From contig NZ_RWJF01000001.1 of NCBI RefSeq assembly GCF_003970925.1, positions 2,288,501 to 2,352,500 of the forward strand: a stretch of 64,000 nt of DNA. Reading direction: 5' to 3'. The DNA is from Sphingomonas ginkgonis. GTDB lineage: Bacteria; Pseudomonadota; Alphaproteobacteria; Sphingomonadales; Sphingomonadaceae. Positions 26,801 through 35,085 of the stretch are shown here, piece by piece; within the stretch, counting starts at the first letter, position 1; each line of letters begins with the position of its first letter. The notes beneath the pieces are model-generated. The model did no database searches. It worked only from the letters and a program-made list of their open reading frames with translations, and was not told where the DNA came from. Position numbers and translations under genes: made by a program.

Positions 26801-29800
26801 AGGTCGGCGGTGCCAAGGGTCTCGACCCGGTCGGTGCCGAACGCGCGAACGCGGTTCAATGCGATCGCGTCGAAAGCGGAACCCAGGTCCGCCAGCAGGT
26901 CGTCCTGCAGCTGCTCCAGCTGCTGGGCCAGACGCCCCGGTTCGGAGCGGTCGGCAGTTCGGCTCGCTAGCATGCGGATGTCCGCGTTGGCCGCCATCCA
27001 CTCCGCCGTGATGCCCAGCTTGCGCCAATCCGATGCCGTGCCCTGCCAGCCTTCCGCGAACGCAGTCTCCCCAAGGGACGCCGCGGCTTCGATCCGCGCT
27101 GACAGCTCTTGGCCGGCCGCCACCCGTTCCAGCAGGGACAGGCGGCGACCCGCCGTCAACCCGGTGGTGGCGAGTAGGCGGCCGGAGGTTTTGTCCGCCT
27201 CGTGCATGCGGACGGCGAAGGCGAGCAGAGAGGTGAGGTCCGCCTGGAGCGCGTCGACCCCATCGCCAAATGCCGACGCGCGCTTGTCTCCGAGCGCATC
27301 CCATAGCCTCGCGGCGCTGCTGGCCAGATCCGTCGCGAGCGACGTCGTCCGCGCGGCGCGCGTGCCCACCTCCGCCTGATCGGGCTTCCTGGCGGCGATT
27401 AGGCGCGGCTCGGCGCCAAGGTCGCGTAGCGAGCGCATCCAATCGACGAGCGCGAGCAGAGGTTCTGACGCGGAGCGGTCGCCTCGCCAGTGCGAAGCGA
27501 AGGCGCTGCGGCCGAGCGCTTCGTCGGCCCCGATTGAGCGCTTCGCTGCCTGGCCGGCGGCGAGCGCGTCAAGCATGCCGAGCACCTCGTCCAGTGGTGC
27601 TTCGGGACGTGACAGCACCGACCGGACGAGCCTGTTGGAGCGCCGCCATTCGCCGCTGAAGATCTTGAAGAAGCCAGCACCGTGCGTGGCGAGTACCGTC
27701 CGGGCGCCAGCGAGGTCCATGCCCCAGGCCGCCTCTGACAACCCGTCTCCGATGCGGATCCTGGCCGACTCCAGCCTAGCGACGGCTTCCGCCAGGTCCG
27801 CGGCGCGCTCCACGCCGCCGTCCCAGAGATCGGCCGCGAACGCCTCCGCGCTGGCGTCGGGGGCGGCAGCGACCCGCTCGCCGACCTGGGCTAGCTTGGC
27901 GGCGTCGCGCATCGTGGTCGGCGCATCCCGTCCCATCGCTCGGGCGAGCGACGCGGAATCGGAAATGAGGCGGGATAGGCCGTCCGCGAGCACGGTCACC
28001 GACGCGAACGCATCGGAGTCCAGCCCGGAAGGAAGCAGCCAGAGGGCGGCGATCGTCTCCCCCAGGTCCGCCGTCCAAGCGCCTTCTCCAACGGACGGCG
28101 CCAGCTCCAGCCTCAGCGCTGCGTGATCTCTTCCGATGGCGAGCAGCGCGGCGATCTCGCCGGCCCGTTCGTCCCAGGCGGGCGCGGCAATCGCCGCGGC
28201 CGCCAGTCGGGGCGCCTCGGCTATGCGGCCGGCAAGCGCCGCGAGCGGCGCGAGAGCGTCCAAGGTCGCAGGTCGCGGCTGCTCGAGCTGCACAGCCAGG
28301 CCCGCGACCGCCTCGTTGTGGTCGGCGAGGCGCTCGGCGAGGGTCGCAATGCGGCCGGTCAGCCGCTCGACGTCTGTCGGAAGGATCGATGAAAGGCCGA
28401 CCCCATGCCAGGTGTGGTCCTCGGGCCGGCCGATGACCTCGATCCTGTTGACCAGGTCCGAGATGACGCCGTGCCGCTCTGCAAAGGCGTCGGGTGTCCA
28501 ACCCTGCGGGTCGGCCAACGCGATGTCGTTCGGCTTCTCGCCACCAAGCCTTAGGCGGCTGAGCTGTCCAATGACCTGGAACGGCGTCAGCCCAGATCCG
28601 GCGTGCGGCGCGTGCATCCGCGCGGCGTGCCCGTTGAGCCTGTCGCGCGCTTCCCGCAGGCGCGCGTGGAGCGATCCCGGCTGTTGCCCCCGTGGTGCGC
28701 CGAGCTCCCACGTCCGGCGCAGCTCCTCGAGCAGGGCGCGCTTGTTTGCCTTACTGCTGTGCAGCTCTAGGCACGCGTCCCCGACGCCGGTGGAATCTAG
28801 CCGCCGCTTGACGACCTCCAGTGCCGCCATCTTCTCGGCCACGAACAGGACGGTCTTGCCGTCCGCCACGGCCGAGGCGATCAAGTTGGCGATCGTCTGA
28901 CTCTTGCCGGTGCCCGGCGGGCCCTGGATAACGAGGTTGCGGCCGCGGCGCACCTCGTGGACCGCGAGTGCCTGCGAGCTGTCGCTGTCCACGATGTGGA
29001 GCATGTCGCTGGGCGGAATGAACGGATCGATGTTCGCGTCCTCGGGGATCATCTCCCCCGAGCCCTCGAAGCCGTCATTGAGCAGGCCCTGCACTAGCCC
29101 GCGATCCGTGATCCTAGCCGCGGCGGGCCAGCTCTCCGGGTCGAGGTCCCGGTACATAAGGAACTTCGCGAAAGAGAAGAAGCCGAGGACGATGTCATCA
29201 GGGGCCACCGCCCAGCCCGGCTTGGCCGAGACAGCATCGGCAACCTCGGCGAAGTAGCCAGTCGGGTCGAACGCATCGCCCGCCTCAAAGGCGGGCAGCC
29301 GGATCCCGTGGACGCGGTCGAGGAACGCCTCCAGCGACAGGTTCGACGCGTAGTCCTCCTGTCTCGCTCGCAGCTTGAACTTCTCGCCGGCGTTGCCGCG
29401 CTCGAGCGACACGGGGATGAGGACGAGTGGCGCGAAGCGGATGTTGGTGGCGTTCTGCGGGTCAACCCATTTCAGCGCGCCGAGCGTCAGGTAGAGGATG
29501 TTGACACCCTGCTCCTCCTCCAGCGTGCGAGCGTCGAAGAACAGGTCGAGCAGGCGACGCTGCAATCCCTTGGGCGTCAGCCGAGTCTGGAGCCGAGTGT
29601 CGGAATGACGCGCCTGGATACCGCGGTCGTCGACCTCGTCGTCTTCGGGCTGGGCGAGTTCTTCTATCTCGTCCGCTTCGTCTCCATCCTCAACAGTTTC
29701 GGCGGCGGATTTGCCGGCCGTAAACGAGAAGACCCGGTTCTCGCGCACGAGCAGGCGGAAGACCTCGGCGCTGAGTTCGTCGACTACCTCAAGAGCCCGA

Positions 29801-29958
29801 ACGCTCTTCGAAGACCTCGGCATGTTGAGCAGACGGTTGCGGGCTGACAAGTCGAGCAGTGCCATCCGCGCCCGGTCCAGCTTCTCTCGGATGGGCAGAG
29901 CGCTCTGGAACACCGACATGGACTCGTCGGCCTGCTCGCTGATCGGATTACTAGCCAC
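23845..29958 (-). CDS. Hhe-like defence protein: DUF4011, SF1 helicase, Vsr-fold nuclease, AlbA_2
   Basis: The 2037-residue protein starts with DUF4011 (about 20-320; LLDLSARNRLLNM). Walker A GPPGTGKS lies at 346-353; a long helical insert leads to Walker B LLVMDEASQIQPVD near 1230, motif III VVGDPKQLPP, RWHYRSKH, and GERRLNVLISRAKQRC near 1470. A Vsr-fold (DUF559/MTES_1575) nuclease spans about 1520-1630 (FFIDLAV, then GIECDGASYH and RIWSTDWF). Two winged-helix DUF3320-like segments follow (about 1690-1870), then an AlbA_2/Schlafen-type domain (about 1880-2037; RLEFKETLRWD, GFANRVGGTLLIGVADDG). DUF4011-helicase-Vsr proteins are anti-phage factors (Hhe); the AlbA_2 tail is an addition. All catalytic motifs look intact. 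The gene is G+C-rich, unlike the adjacent dtc genes. Confidence 0.85.
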   Translation of the reverse strand: MASNPISEQADESMSVFQSALPIREKLDRARMALLDLSARNRLLNMPRSSKSVRALEVVDELSAEVFRLLVRENRVFSFTAGKSAAETVEDGDEADEIEELAQPEDDEVDDRGIQARHSDTRLQTRLTPKGLQRRLLDLFFDARTLEEEQGVNILYLTLGALKWVDPQNATNIRFAPLVLIPVSLERGNAGEKFKLRARQEDYASNLSLEAFLDRVHGIRLPAFEAGDAFDPTGYFAEVADAVSAKPGWAVAPDDIVLGFFSFAKFLMYRDLDPESWPAAARITDRGLVQGLLNDGFEGSGEMIPEDANIDPFIPPSDMLHIVDSDSSQALAVHEVRRGRNLVIQGPPGTGKSQTIANLIASAVADGKTVLFVAEKMAALEVVKRRLDSTGVGDACLELHSSKANKRALLEELRRTWELGAPRGQQPGSLHARLREARDRLNGHAARMHAPHAGSGLTPFQVIGQLSRLRLGGEKPNDIALADPQGWTPDAFAERHGVISDLVNRIEVIGRPEDHTWHGVGLSSILPTDVERLTGRIATLAERLADHNEAVAGLAVQLEQPRPATLDALAPLAALAGRIAEAPRLAAAAIAAPAWDERAGEIAALLAIGRDHAALRLELAPSVGEGAWTADLGETIAALWLLPSGLDSDAFASVTVLADGLSRLISDSASLARAMGRDAPTTMRDAAKLAQVGERVAAAPDASAEAFAADLWDGGVERAADLAEAVARLESARIRIGDGLSEAAWGMDLAGARTVLATHGAGFFKIFSGEWRRSNRLVRSVLSRPEAPLDEVLGMLDALAAGQAAKRSIGADEALGRSAFASHWRGDRSASEPLLALVDWMRSLRDLGAEPRLIAARKPDQAEVGTRAARTTSLATDLASSAARLWDALGDKRASAFGDGVDALQADLTSLLAFAVRMHEADKTSGRLLATTGLTAGRRLSLLERVAAGQELSARIEAAASLGETAFAEGWQGTASDWRKLGITAEWMAANADIRMLASRTADRSEPGRLAQQLEQLQDDLLADLGSAFDAIALNRVRAFGTDRVETLGTADLHARLETWSRSGEKLFQWVAYRDRTESACTLGCGDIVDRLADGRLAPDGAIGAFEMAYYEAIYADQVRAEPELGRFDGTLHGRLAREFADMDRQRISSASYEVVSAHHKRVPPRDGGAIGPLGVLRAEIARKRGHMPIRRLMEKAAPAVQALKPVFMMSPLSVAQFLAPGVFEFDLLVMDEASQIQPVDALGAVARAKQVVVVGDPKQLPPTAFFSKVTSGAANDDEDETGSRVADIESILGLFTARGLPTRMLRWHYRSKHQSLIAVSNRQFYENKLFIVPSPYTAEAGMGLRYHHIPQGIWDAGGTRTNAVEAKVVAQAIAAHARDNPKLSLGVATFSTSQRRAILDQLELLRRTLPPEVEAFFQAHPSEPFFVKNLENVQGDERDVILISVGYGPTTPGGRVPMRFGPLGTEGGERRLNVLISRAKQRCEVFASMSDEDIDLDFAQTRKGVFAFKMFMHFARTGSMTMAESTGRDHDSVFEEQVAKALQARGYQVHPQVGLAGFFIDLAVADAERPGRYLLGIECDGASYHDARSARDRDRLRQSVLESHGWTIHRIWSTDWFQRPNEQLEIVVARIEAAKAEHDAEATGRRAARAVPVDIVTVEREDVTEIGFAASDDKPAAAAYEEAVLQRPPHLGCELHDAPTGALSQLVEAAVATEGPVHVDEVVNRIRDAWGLKRAGGRIQDAVERAIGVSMRSGRIARDGDFVTVPGRKAMVRDRSAVHSPSLRRPDTLPPAEIEVAILDVVRANFGASDEQVCSVVSRALGFKSTSGQLRDAIAEVREAALVKGWLAQRDGLLVLGPHAPVPAPERPPSALAALIAEGEHERLEFKETLRWDVALGQENRKLEDVVVKTLAGFANRVGGTLLIGVADDGQAKGLDRDYACLGGNRDKLELHLTNLFTKHFGQACRAAKIRVSFPDQDGTAVCRVDMDRSAQPVFVSLVDRAGNMAERFYVRSGNSTQELRLSEATPYIREHYGST

Positions 29959-30322
29959 GCCAAGTCCCTCCCTAAACCAGCAATATGAAAGGGTTCCGGG
30001 CGCACTGTCGAGTCATTTGGGTCGCCTTATACAACGGCCGATGCTGCCATGGCTTCAAGGCAGCGCGGTCATCTTCCTCTCGGGTTGACCATCAACTCGA
30101 CACTAGGCCGTGAACGACTGGCGGGTTTAGAAACCAGTCATCACGCGCTTGACGGCCGATTGTGGGTCTTCCCGGCCCCAACTGGCCTTATGAACGAAGG
30201 TCCGCTCGCGGGCCGTGTACCTGTGCGCAAAGTCAGGCTACTCAAGGCAGAAAGGATGCTCGCAAACAATTGCCGCGAGCACCCGATCATGCATTGGTAG
30301 CAGTTGTCAATTTGCCAAACAG
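29959..30322. other. Intergenic, no gene seen
   Basis: About 360 bases upstream of the Hhe-like gene with no convincing open frame. It presumably contains that gene's promoter on the minus strand; none could be assigned. Confidence 0.4.
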
Positions 30323-30640
30323 TTACTTGTCTGGACTGGGTATGCTATGCTCCAAGTCAGCCCGGGGCTCGTCTTGTCCGCCATCATTCTCGAGCAGGTA
30401 CTGAGCGGCTTTCAGATTACCGTTCATTGCCTCTATAAAGAGATTTTCAACTAGTACTTCTCGGATCGAAACGTCACTGCGATCAAGCGGTGACTTGACC
30501 TCTTGATCCAACAAGCGACTTACGATTGTTTTCAAATTTCTGGATCCACGTGGCCGCCCTTTCGGGTTGCCCGACTGACCTGGCTTGAACTGGTAAAATT
30601 TCGGCGGGCGCCCCGGCCCGACCTGCTCCTCCTTGTTCAT
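30323..30640 (-). CDS. DUF5681 domain protein
   Basis: From ATG 30640 the protein (105 residues) shows the DUF5681 signature: FKPGQSGNPKGRPRGSRN after a GRPPKFYQ lead, then a helical region (REVLVENLFIEAMNGNLKAAQYLLEN). AAGGCGGTGG precedes the start. DUF5681 genes are usually found beside phage terminase or portal genes, but none is present here, so it may be a stranded prophage remnant. Function is unknown; the basic GNPKGRP segment suggests nucleic-acid contact. Confidence 0.75.
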   Translation of the reverse strand: MNKEEQVGPGRPPKFYQFKPGQSGNPKGRPRGSRNLKTIVSRLLDQEVKSPLDRSDVSIREVLVENLFIEAMNGNLKAAQYLLENDGGQDEPRADLEHSIPSPDK

Positions 30641-31616
30641 CAGTCCACCGCCTTTCGGCGCGCGCCAGCGCAGCATATGAAAACGTGAAGGACCGGCGTG
30701 GAAGTGAATGACCGCTGATTGTTGTGTCGCTGAGCAACCCACATCTGCGGGTACGGACCCGCTTCAAGACGGAGTCCTCGCGGCTTTCTCCATATCACGA
30801 AGTTGAGGATCATTGCTGCCTACAAGACTTGCCTGGTCACACACCGACTTGGGCGAGCGACCTTGTGAATGGCAAACCTTCAGCACCAGACAGCAACGGT
30901 GCGAGAGGGCGCCGGAAAAATGACATCCCGGAGCCTTGACGAGCAAGGCCTTGCCCCCCGTGTTCCGCACATCGGCACGACTGTCAAGCTGTGAGTTCGT
31001 CCATTGTTCCTGATGTGATCCTTCAGCGGGCACTGCCTCACCGCCTTGGTGGAGACCGTGCGCGAAGGCGCTGACTCAGCCCCTAACAGTGGCGCAGGTC
31101 TGGGCTCCGTCGTCCCTTCCCTGTTTTCACCCTGTAAATAGGGTCGATCCTGACATTGATCCACCCTCCGCGGCTCCGACTGCCGGAGAACGCGGTGACG
31201 CTTTGATCGACGTTCAGCGGGCTACGCAAATCAGGTGAGAAGAGCAGCGGGGCTCGTCTGCGGGATTGCCGAGGGGGAACGCCGAGTGTCGCCGGTGAAG
31301 GTAGGTCCGCCGACCTGCTCTCCTTGCTGGTTCCTGGATAAAAGCCGCGGTGCTGGTTGTCGTGCTGAACTGACGATTTCGCGTCGTTTCTGCTTGCGTC
31401 CGGTCGGCAAGGACGCAATCTTTGTGTCGCTCCCGAGATACGCGGGAGCGGGGCGTGGAAACCCCGCTAGTCAGCTCGGTCGTCAGCTATCGCTGTGGCC
31501 GGGTGGCATGCGCGCATGTCCAGCCGGCAACGGTAAAGGCGCATGCGCCTGTGACTAGCAGGTTTCCAACATCCGGCTTCGGCCGTCGCCCCCGAGAGGA
31601 ACATAGGGGGTGACAG
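30641..31616. other. Intergenic with tandem hairpins, no gene seen
   Basis: Nearly 1 kb without a supported gene; open frames on both strands overlap each other and resemble nothing known. Its main visible feature is the hairpin pair at 31429-31468. Confidence 0.4.
31429..31468 (+). other. Two overlapping, mutually exclusive hairpins
   Basis: GCTCCCG (31429-31435) pairs with CGGGAGC (31443-31449). AGCGGGG (31447-31453) pairs with CCCCGCT (31462-31468). The two stems share bases 31447-31449, so full pairing of one limits the other. No T-tract follows. It could be part of a small RNA or a leader upstream of the lipoprotein gene. Confidence 0.35.
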
Positions 31617-31955
31617 ATGTCGAAGCTGAAGATCGTCGTTTCGGCCGGAACGCTGCTCGCCAGTGCGTGCGCCTCGACCTCTGGGATGCTGCACAACGAG
31701 GTGGATGAGGTTTTTCACCTCGCCCGTTCGCAGTCTGAGGTGGCCGCCTGCTTTGAGCAGAGGGATCACCTCCGCCTCATCGAGCGACCCGACGGCGCTC
31801 GAGTGGCCATCTTCCGCAACGGCTACGGCATCCCCTTCAAAACCTTCTCGATCTATCCCGAGGGAGCTGGGTCGAGGGTCGAGGTGCGGCATAGTGCGGC
31901 ACTAGGTTTGAGCCTGCCGTGGAAGCGCTGCGTCGGCTTGAAGCCGATGCGCTGA
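31617..31955 (+). CDS. Small putative lipoprotein, 112 residues
   Basis: ATG 31617 follows AGGGGG at normal distance. The N terminus (KLKIVVSAGTLLASACAST) looks like a lipoprotein signal with cysteine near residue 18. The rest is a short beta-rich domain (RLIERPDGARVAIFRNGYG, then FKTFSIYPEGAGSRVEV). No family is recognised. It lies 34 bases upstream of the AAA+ gene on the same strand and may be co-transcribed. Confidence 0.65.
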   Translation: MSKLKIVVSAGTLLASACASTSGMLHNEVDEVFHLARSQSEVAACFEQRDHLRLIERPDGARVAIFRNGYGIPFKTFSIYPEGAGSRVEVRHSAALGLSLPWKRCVGLKPMR

Positions 31956-31989
31956 GCCGCCCCCAAACATCATTCAGTGAGGCGTAGAC

Positions 31990-33387
31990 ATGGCTCGAGA
32001 AGACTCTCCGACGAAGGCCGCTGCCGATCGGCTCTGGGCCCTGATCACAGCAGTCCAGCAGGCCTTTCCTGGTGCGGAGCAGCAGGACCAGGTCCGCGGC
32101 TTCCTACAGGCTCTCCGTGGGCTGGCAATGCAGGTCGCCACGGCCGACGGGACGCTGACCCAGGCTGAAGATGAGACGATCCGTACCATCTTCTGGTTTG
32201 ACCGCTCGACGACCAACCAAGCGACGCTCAGCCTCATTCAGAACGCACCATTGTTGGAGGCCTTCTCGAAGGAGGTTGAGCAGGTTGGGCCGCTCATCTC
32301 CAAGCTGAACATCAAGGATCTGAATTTTTCGAAGACGATCGAGTACATCTTAGGCGTTGTCGCCTCAGCGGACGGAGTTCAGCCGCGAGAGAATGCGCAG
32401 TTGGCCTGCTATTCCGCCCGCCTGCAAGCAGCTCTTCCTTCCGACTATCTTCAAGACAAGCCGCTCGAGCTAACCAACCCGCTGGCGCCGGCACGAGCAC
32501 CAAGTGCTGCTCAGGCCGGGTCACCCGAGAGCCCGCACCAGGACTCCGACGCTCGCTCCGTGCAATCCGTCATGGGCAAGCTCGATCAACTGATCGGGCT
32601 AGCGACCGTGAAGCACGAGGTCGAAACGCTGACCAACCTCGCCAAGGTCTTTGCCATGCGGAAGCAGGCGGGTCTGCATGTCCCTGACATGTCCTTCCAC
32701 CTGGTGTTCCTCGGCAATCCAGGCACCGGCAAGACCACTGTCGCGCGGATTATCGCTGAACTGTACGGGTGCTTGGGCCTGCTCTCGAAGGGGCACCTGG
32801 TAGAAGTCGATCGCTCAGGCTTGATCGCGGAGTATGTCGGTCAAACTGCCATCAAAACGCAAGGCGTGATCGACAAAGCGCTTGGCGGCGTTCTGTTCAT
32901 CGATGAGGCCTACGCGCTCGATGGAGGCGAGGACAACGACTACGGCAACGAAGCCGTGGCAACCCTGCTGAAGGCGATGGAAGATCATCGCTCCGACCTC
33001 GTCGTGATTGCCGCCGGCTATACCGATCAGATGAACCGCTTTCTCGGGATGAACCCTGGTCTACGCTCGCGAATGAGCCGCGACATCAGCTTCCCCGATT
33101 ACTCACCAGCCGAAATGCTTCAAATCCTCTACGAGCTAGCGAAGGCGGCACAGTACAGCTTCGCTGAAGGTACGCGGGCTCGTCTCGAGCAGATTATTCA
33201 GAGTATGTGGGATCACCGCGCCAAAGATTTCGCCAACGCCCGCGATGTGCGCAATCTCTTTGAGCAAATCGTTGAGGCGCAGGCGAATCGAATAGGGCAG
33301 TTGCCGGCAGCAGATCGGGATGAGATCTGCGAGATGTGTGAGATCACGGCCGGCGACATCGAGGCGACACAGCCAGCGATTGTTTGA
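31990..33387 (+). CDS. CbxX/CfqX-type AAA+ ATPase with TerB-like N terminus
   Basis: Residues about 15-160 form a helical TerB/DjlA-like domain (MQVATADGTLTQAEDETI and VVASADGVQPRENA, each an acidic 'DG' turn that may bind metal). A linker leads to a CbxX-type AAA+ domain: LIGLATVKHEVETL, Walker A GNPGTGKT near 243, Walker B VLFIDEAYAL near 302, sensor and Arg-finger region GLRSRM, and lid FANARDVRNLFEQ. Related CbbX proteins remodel Rubisco, but many homologues have other clients. TerB-type domains occur in stress and phage-related contexts. The gene sits in the accessory region beside the defence block; its client is unknown. Confidence 0.85.
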   Translation: MAREDSPTKAAADRLWALITAVQQAFPGAEQQDQVRGFLQALRGLAMQVATADGTLTQAEDETIRTIFWFDRSTTNQATLSLIQNAPLLEAFSKEVEQVGPLISKLNIKDLNFSKTIEYILGVVASADGVQPRENAQLACYSARLQAALPSDYLQDKPLELTNPLAPARAPSAAQAGSPESPHQDSDARSVQSVMGKLDQLIGLATVKHEVETLTNLAKVFAMRKQAGLHVPDMSFHLVFLGNPGTGKTTVARIIAELYGCLGLLSKGHLVEVDRSGLIAEYVGQTAIKTQGVIDKALGGVLFIDEAYALDGGEDNDYGNEAVATLLKAMEDHRSDLVVIAAGYTDQMNRFLGMNPGLRSRMSRDISFPDYSPAEMLQILYELAKAAQYSFAEGTRARLEQIIQSMWDHRAKDFANARDVRNLFEQIVEAQANRIGQLPAADRDEICEMCEITAGDIEATQPAIV

Positions 33388-33405
33388 CTGCTGATTATGC
33401 AGCTG

Positions 33406-33435
33406 AGACTAACCGCGTCCGGACGCAGTTAGTCT
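33406..33435. terminator. Near-perfect 30-base palindrome after the AAA+ gene
   Basis: Outer arms AGACTAAC / GTTAGTCT and inner GCGTCC/GGACGC leave only one C-A mismatch; CAGC/GCTG extend the stem further. It lies 18 bases after the AAA+ stop. A T-tract is missing, so it may act as a transcript-end stabiliser, or as a bidirectional barrier facing the minus-strand gene. Confidence 0.4.
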
Positions 33436-33692
33436 GCTGAGGCGCGCCCGACTTCGGCTATGATCGGCCGATGGCCGAGACGCCCCTTTTCAGCGGCAAG
33501 CGAGCCGCCCGCGGTACTCGCACGGGCACCGACAGCCGGCGTGTCGCTCCGGCTTGCTGCACCCGCTGTTCGCACCTGCAGCGGCATACAGCGGAGGGGT
33601 TCGTGCCACGACCAAGTCGGGCGATATCAGCAACGCTTACTTCGCGCATGGTGCATGAAACTCGAGGCAGCGCCGCGGAGGAGCGTGAGCCT

Positions 33693-34565
33693 TTAGTACT
33701 GGGGACCCCCGATGAACGGGCTGACAAACGGGATCTTCGGCTTGTTGAACGGGATGCGGCTTACCCGGTGCCCCTGCCCCTCAGGAGGCTCGACGCGCTC
33801 GGGCGTAGAGGGTTGCTGGACCTCGCCCGGTCCAAGCGGCCCGGACGGGCTCAGCAGCTCTTCTACAAGCTCGCGTCGAGGCTCCCGGTAGACACCGCGG
33901 AGGCCGAAGTCGCCCGGCTCCCAGCCGTAGCCGATCGCACCGGGTGCGGGCGCGATCAGGGGCATCTCATCCGTCCCCAGCCACCGACCCCGGGAGCGGA
34001 ACCGCAGTTGCGGGGAGAAGTCAGTCACCTCCTCCTCTCGCAGCTTGCGGATCAGGGCATCTCGCTTCCGCCGGAGGATCGCCCGCTTGGCGGCGTTGCG
34101 CTTGGTCTCCTTCACGGCAGCAAGCTTCGCCTCGATCTGAGCCTTGTCGTAGAGAACCCGGTCGAGCACACCGAGGCGCTGGGTGATGCTGACCAGGCCT
34201 TGGCAGCGGGAGCAGCTCCAGTCGCCTCGCACATAGTAGATCCGCTGGCAGCTCCGACCGCACTGCCGGCAGGCCATCATGGTCTTGGTCACATTCTCGT
34301 TGACCACAAAGGAGCGAAGAGCAAGGTTGCGGGGCCCGATCCCCACCTCGACGTTGGTGGTCCCGAAGAAGCGGAAATGGAAGTCAATCCGCCCATCCTC
34401 GAGGCTGCGCACTTGGGCATGGCCGATGATCAGGCCGCGCTCGTCGGTCCACTCGATGCACTGTTGACCCCTCGCCAGCATCTTACGAGACTCGCTGATG
34501 TCGAGCGAGGGGAAAGCCTCACAGTAGGGCCGGCCAGGTCGTTTCCGTTTCTGGTGCTGCCCCAT
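33693..34565 (-). CDS. Zinc-ribbon protein of unknown function
   Basis: The 290-residue protein has a four-cysteine zinc ribbon in its middle (ACRQCGRSC, then WSCSRCQGLVSITQRLG) followed by a basic helix (AKLAAVKETKRNAAKRAILR). The ribbon plus 'GL...SQR' pattern recurs in bacterial hypothetical proteins of mobile regions. An N-terminal half with DFHFRFFGTTNVEV reads as beta-rich. The C-terminal tail is Pro-rich. It is convergent with the AAA+ gene and is the last protein gene before tRNA-Ser. No enzymatic motif is seen; DNA or RNA binding is inferred. Confidence 0.7.
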   Translation of the reverse strand: MGQHQKRKRPGRPYCEAFPSLDISESRKMLARGQQCIEWTDERGLIIGHAQVRSLEDGRIDFHFRFFGTTNVEVGIGPRNLALRSFVVNENVTKTMMACRQCGRSCQRIYYVRGDWSCSRCQGLVSITQRLGVLDRVLYDKAQIEAKLAAVKETKRNAAKRAILRRKRDALIRKLREEEVTDFSPQLRFRSRGRWLGTDEMPLIAPAPGAIGYGWEPGDFGLRGVYREPRRELVEELLSPSGPLGPGEVQQPSTPERVEPPEGQGHRVSRIPFNKPKIPFVSPFIGGPQY

Positions 34566-34854
34566 GCACTCCCTCCCACAGCGGGCTCTACCGCCTCCCT
34601 ATTTTTTCTAGTCGACAAGTCGGCAGCACAATTCCGGATTTCTACGGTAAGTTGGCGCAACGGTGAACCGTTAACCCATTGAAAACAGGCACTCCACCAG
34701 TTTGGTCTGAGCCACGTGCAAGACCGCCGAGAAATTCAGGAATTCAATCGCAAACTTCGCAGCATTTTGAGCGGCGTAGACGCGCGCGATCGAATGCCAA
34801 GCTGCTGTTTTTGAACGGAAAACGGCGTAGACGCATCAGCTAGTACTGACGCAG

Positions 34855-34944
<90 letters not shown>

Positions 34945-35085
34945 GCGAGGTCTTGAACGAGGGCTCCGGCGGCTGCCGGCGGGTCGTTGCCGGGCCCCTA
35001 GCAGCGGTCGGCAGGCTTGCCTAGTCGCTTCTGCGCTCCCGCGCATCGCGCTTGTGCTGCGCTGCAGCGACACTAGATTGCACCC

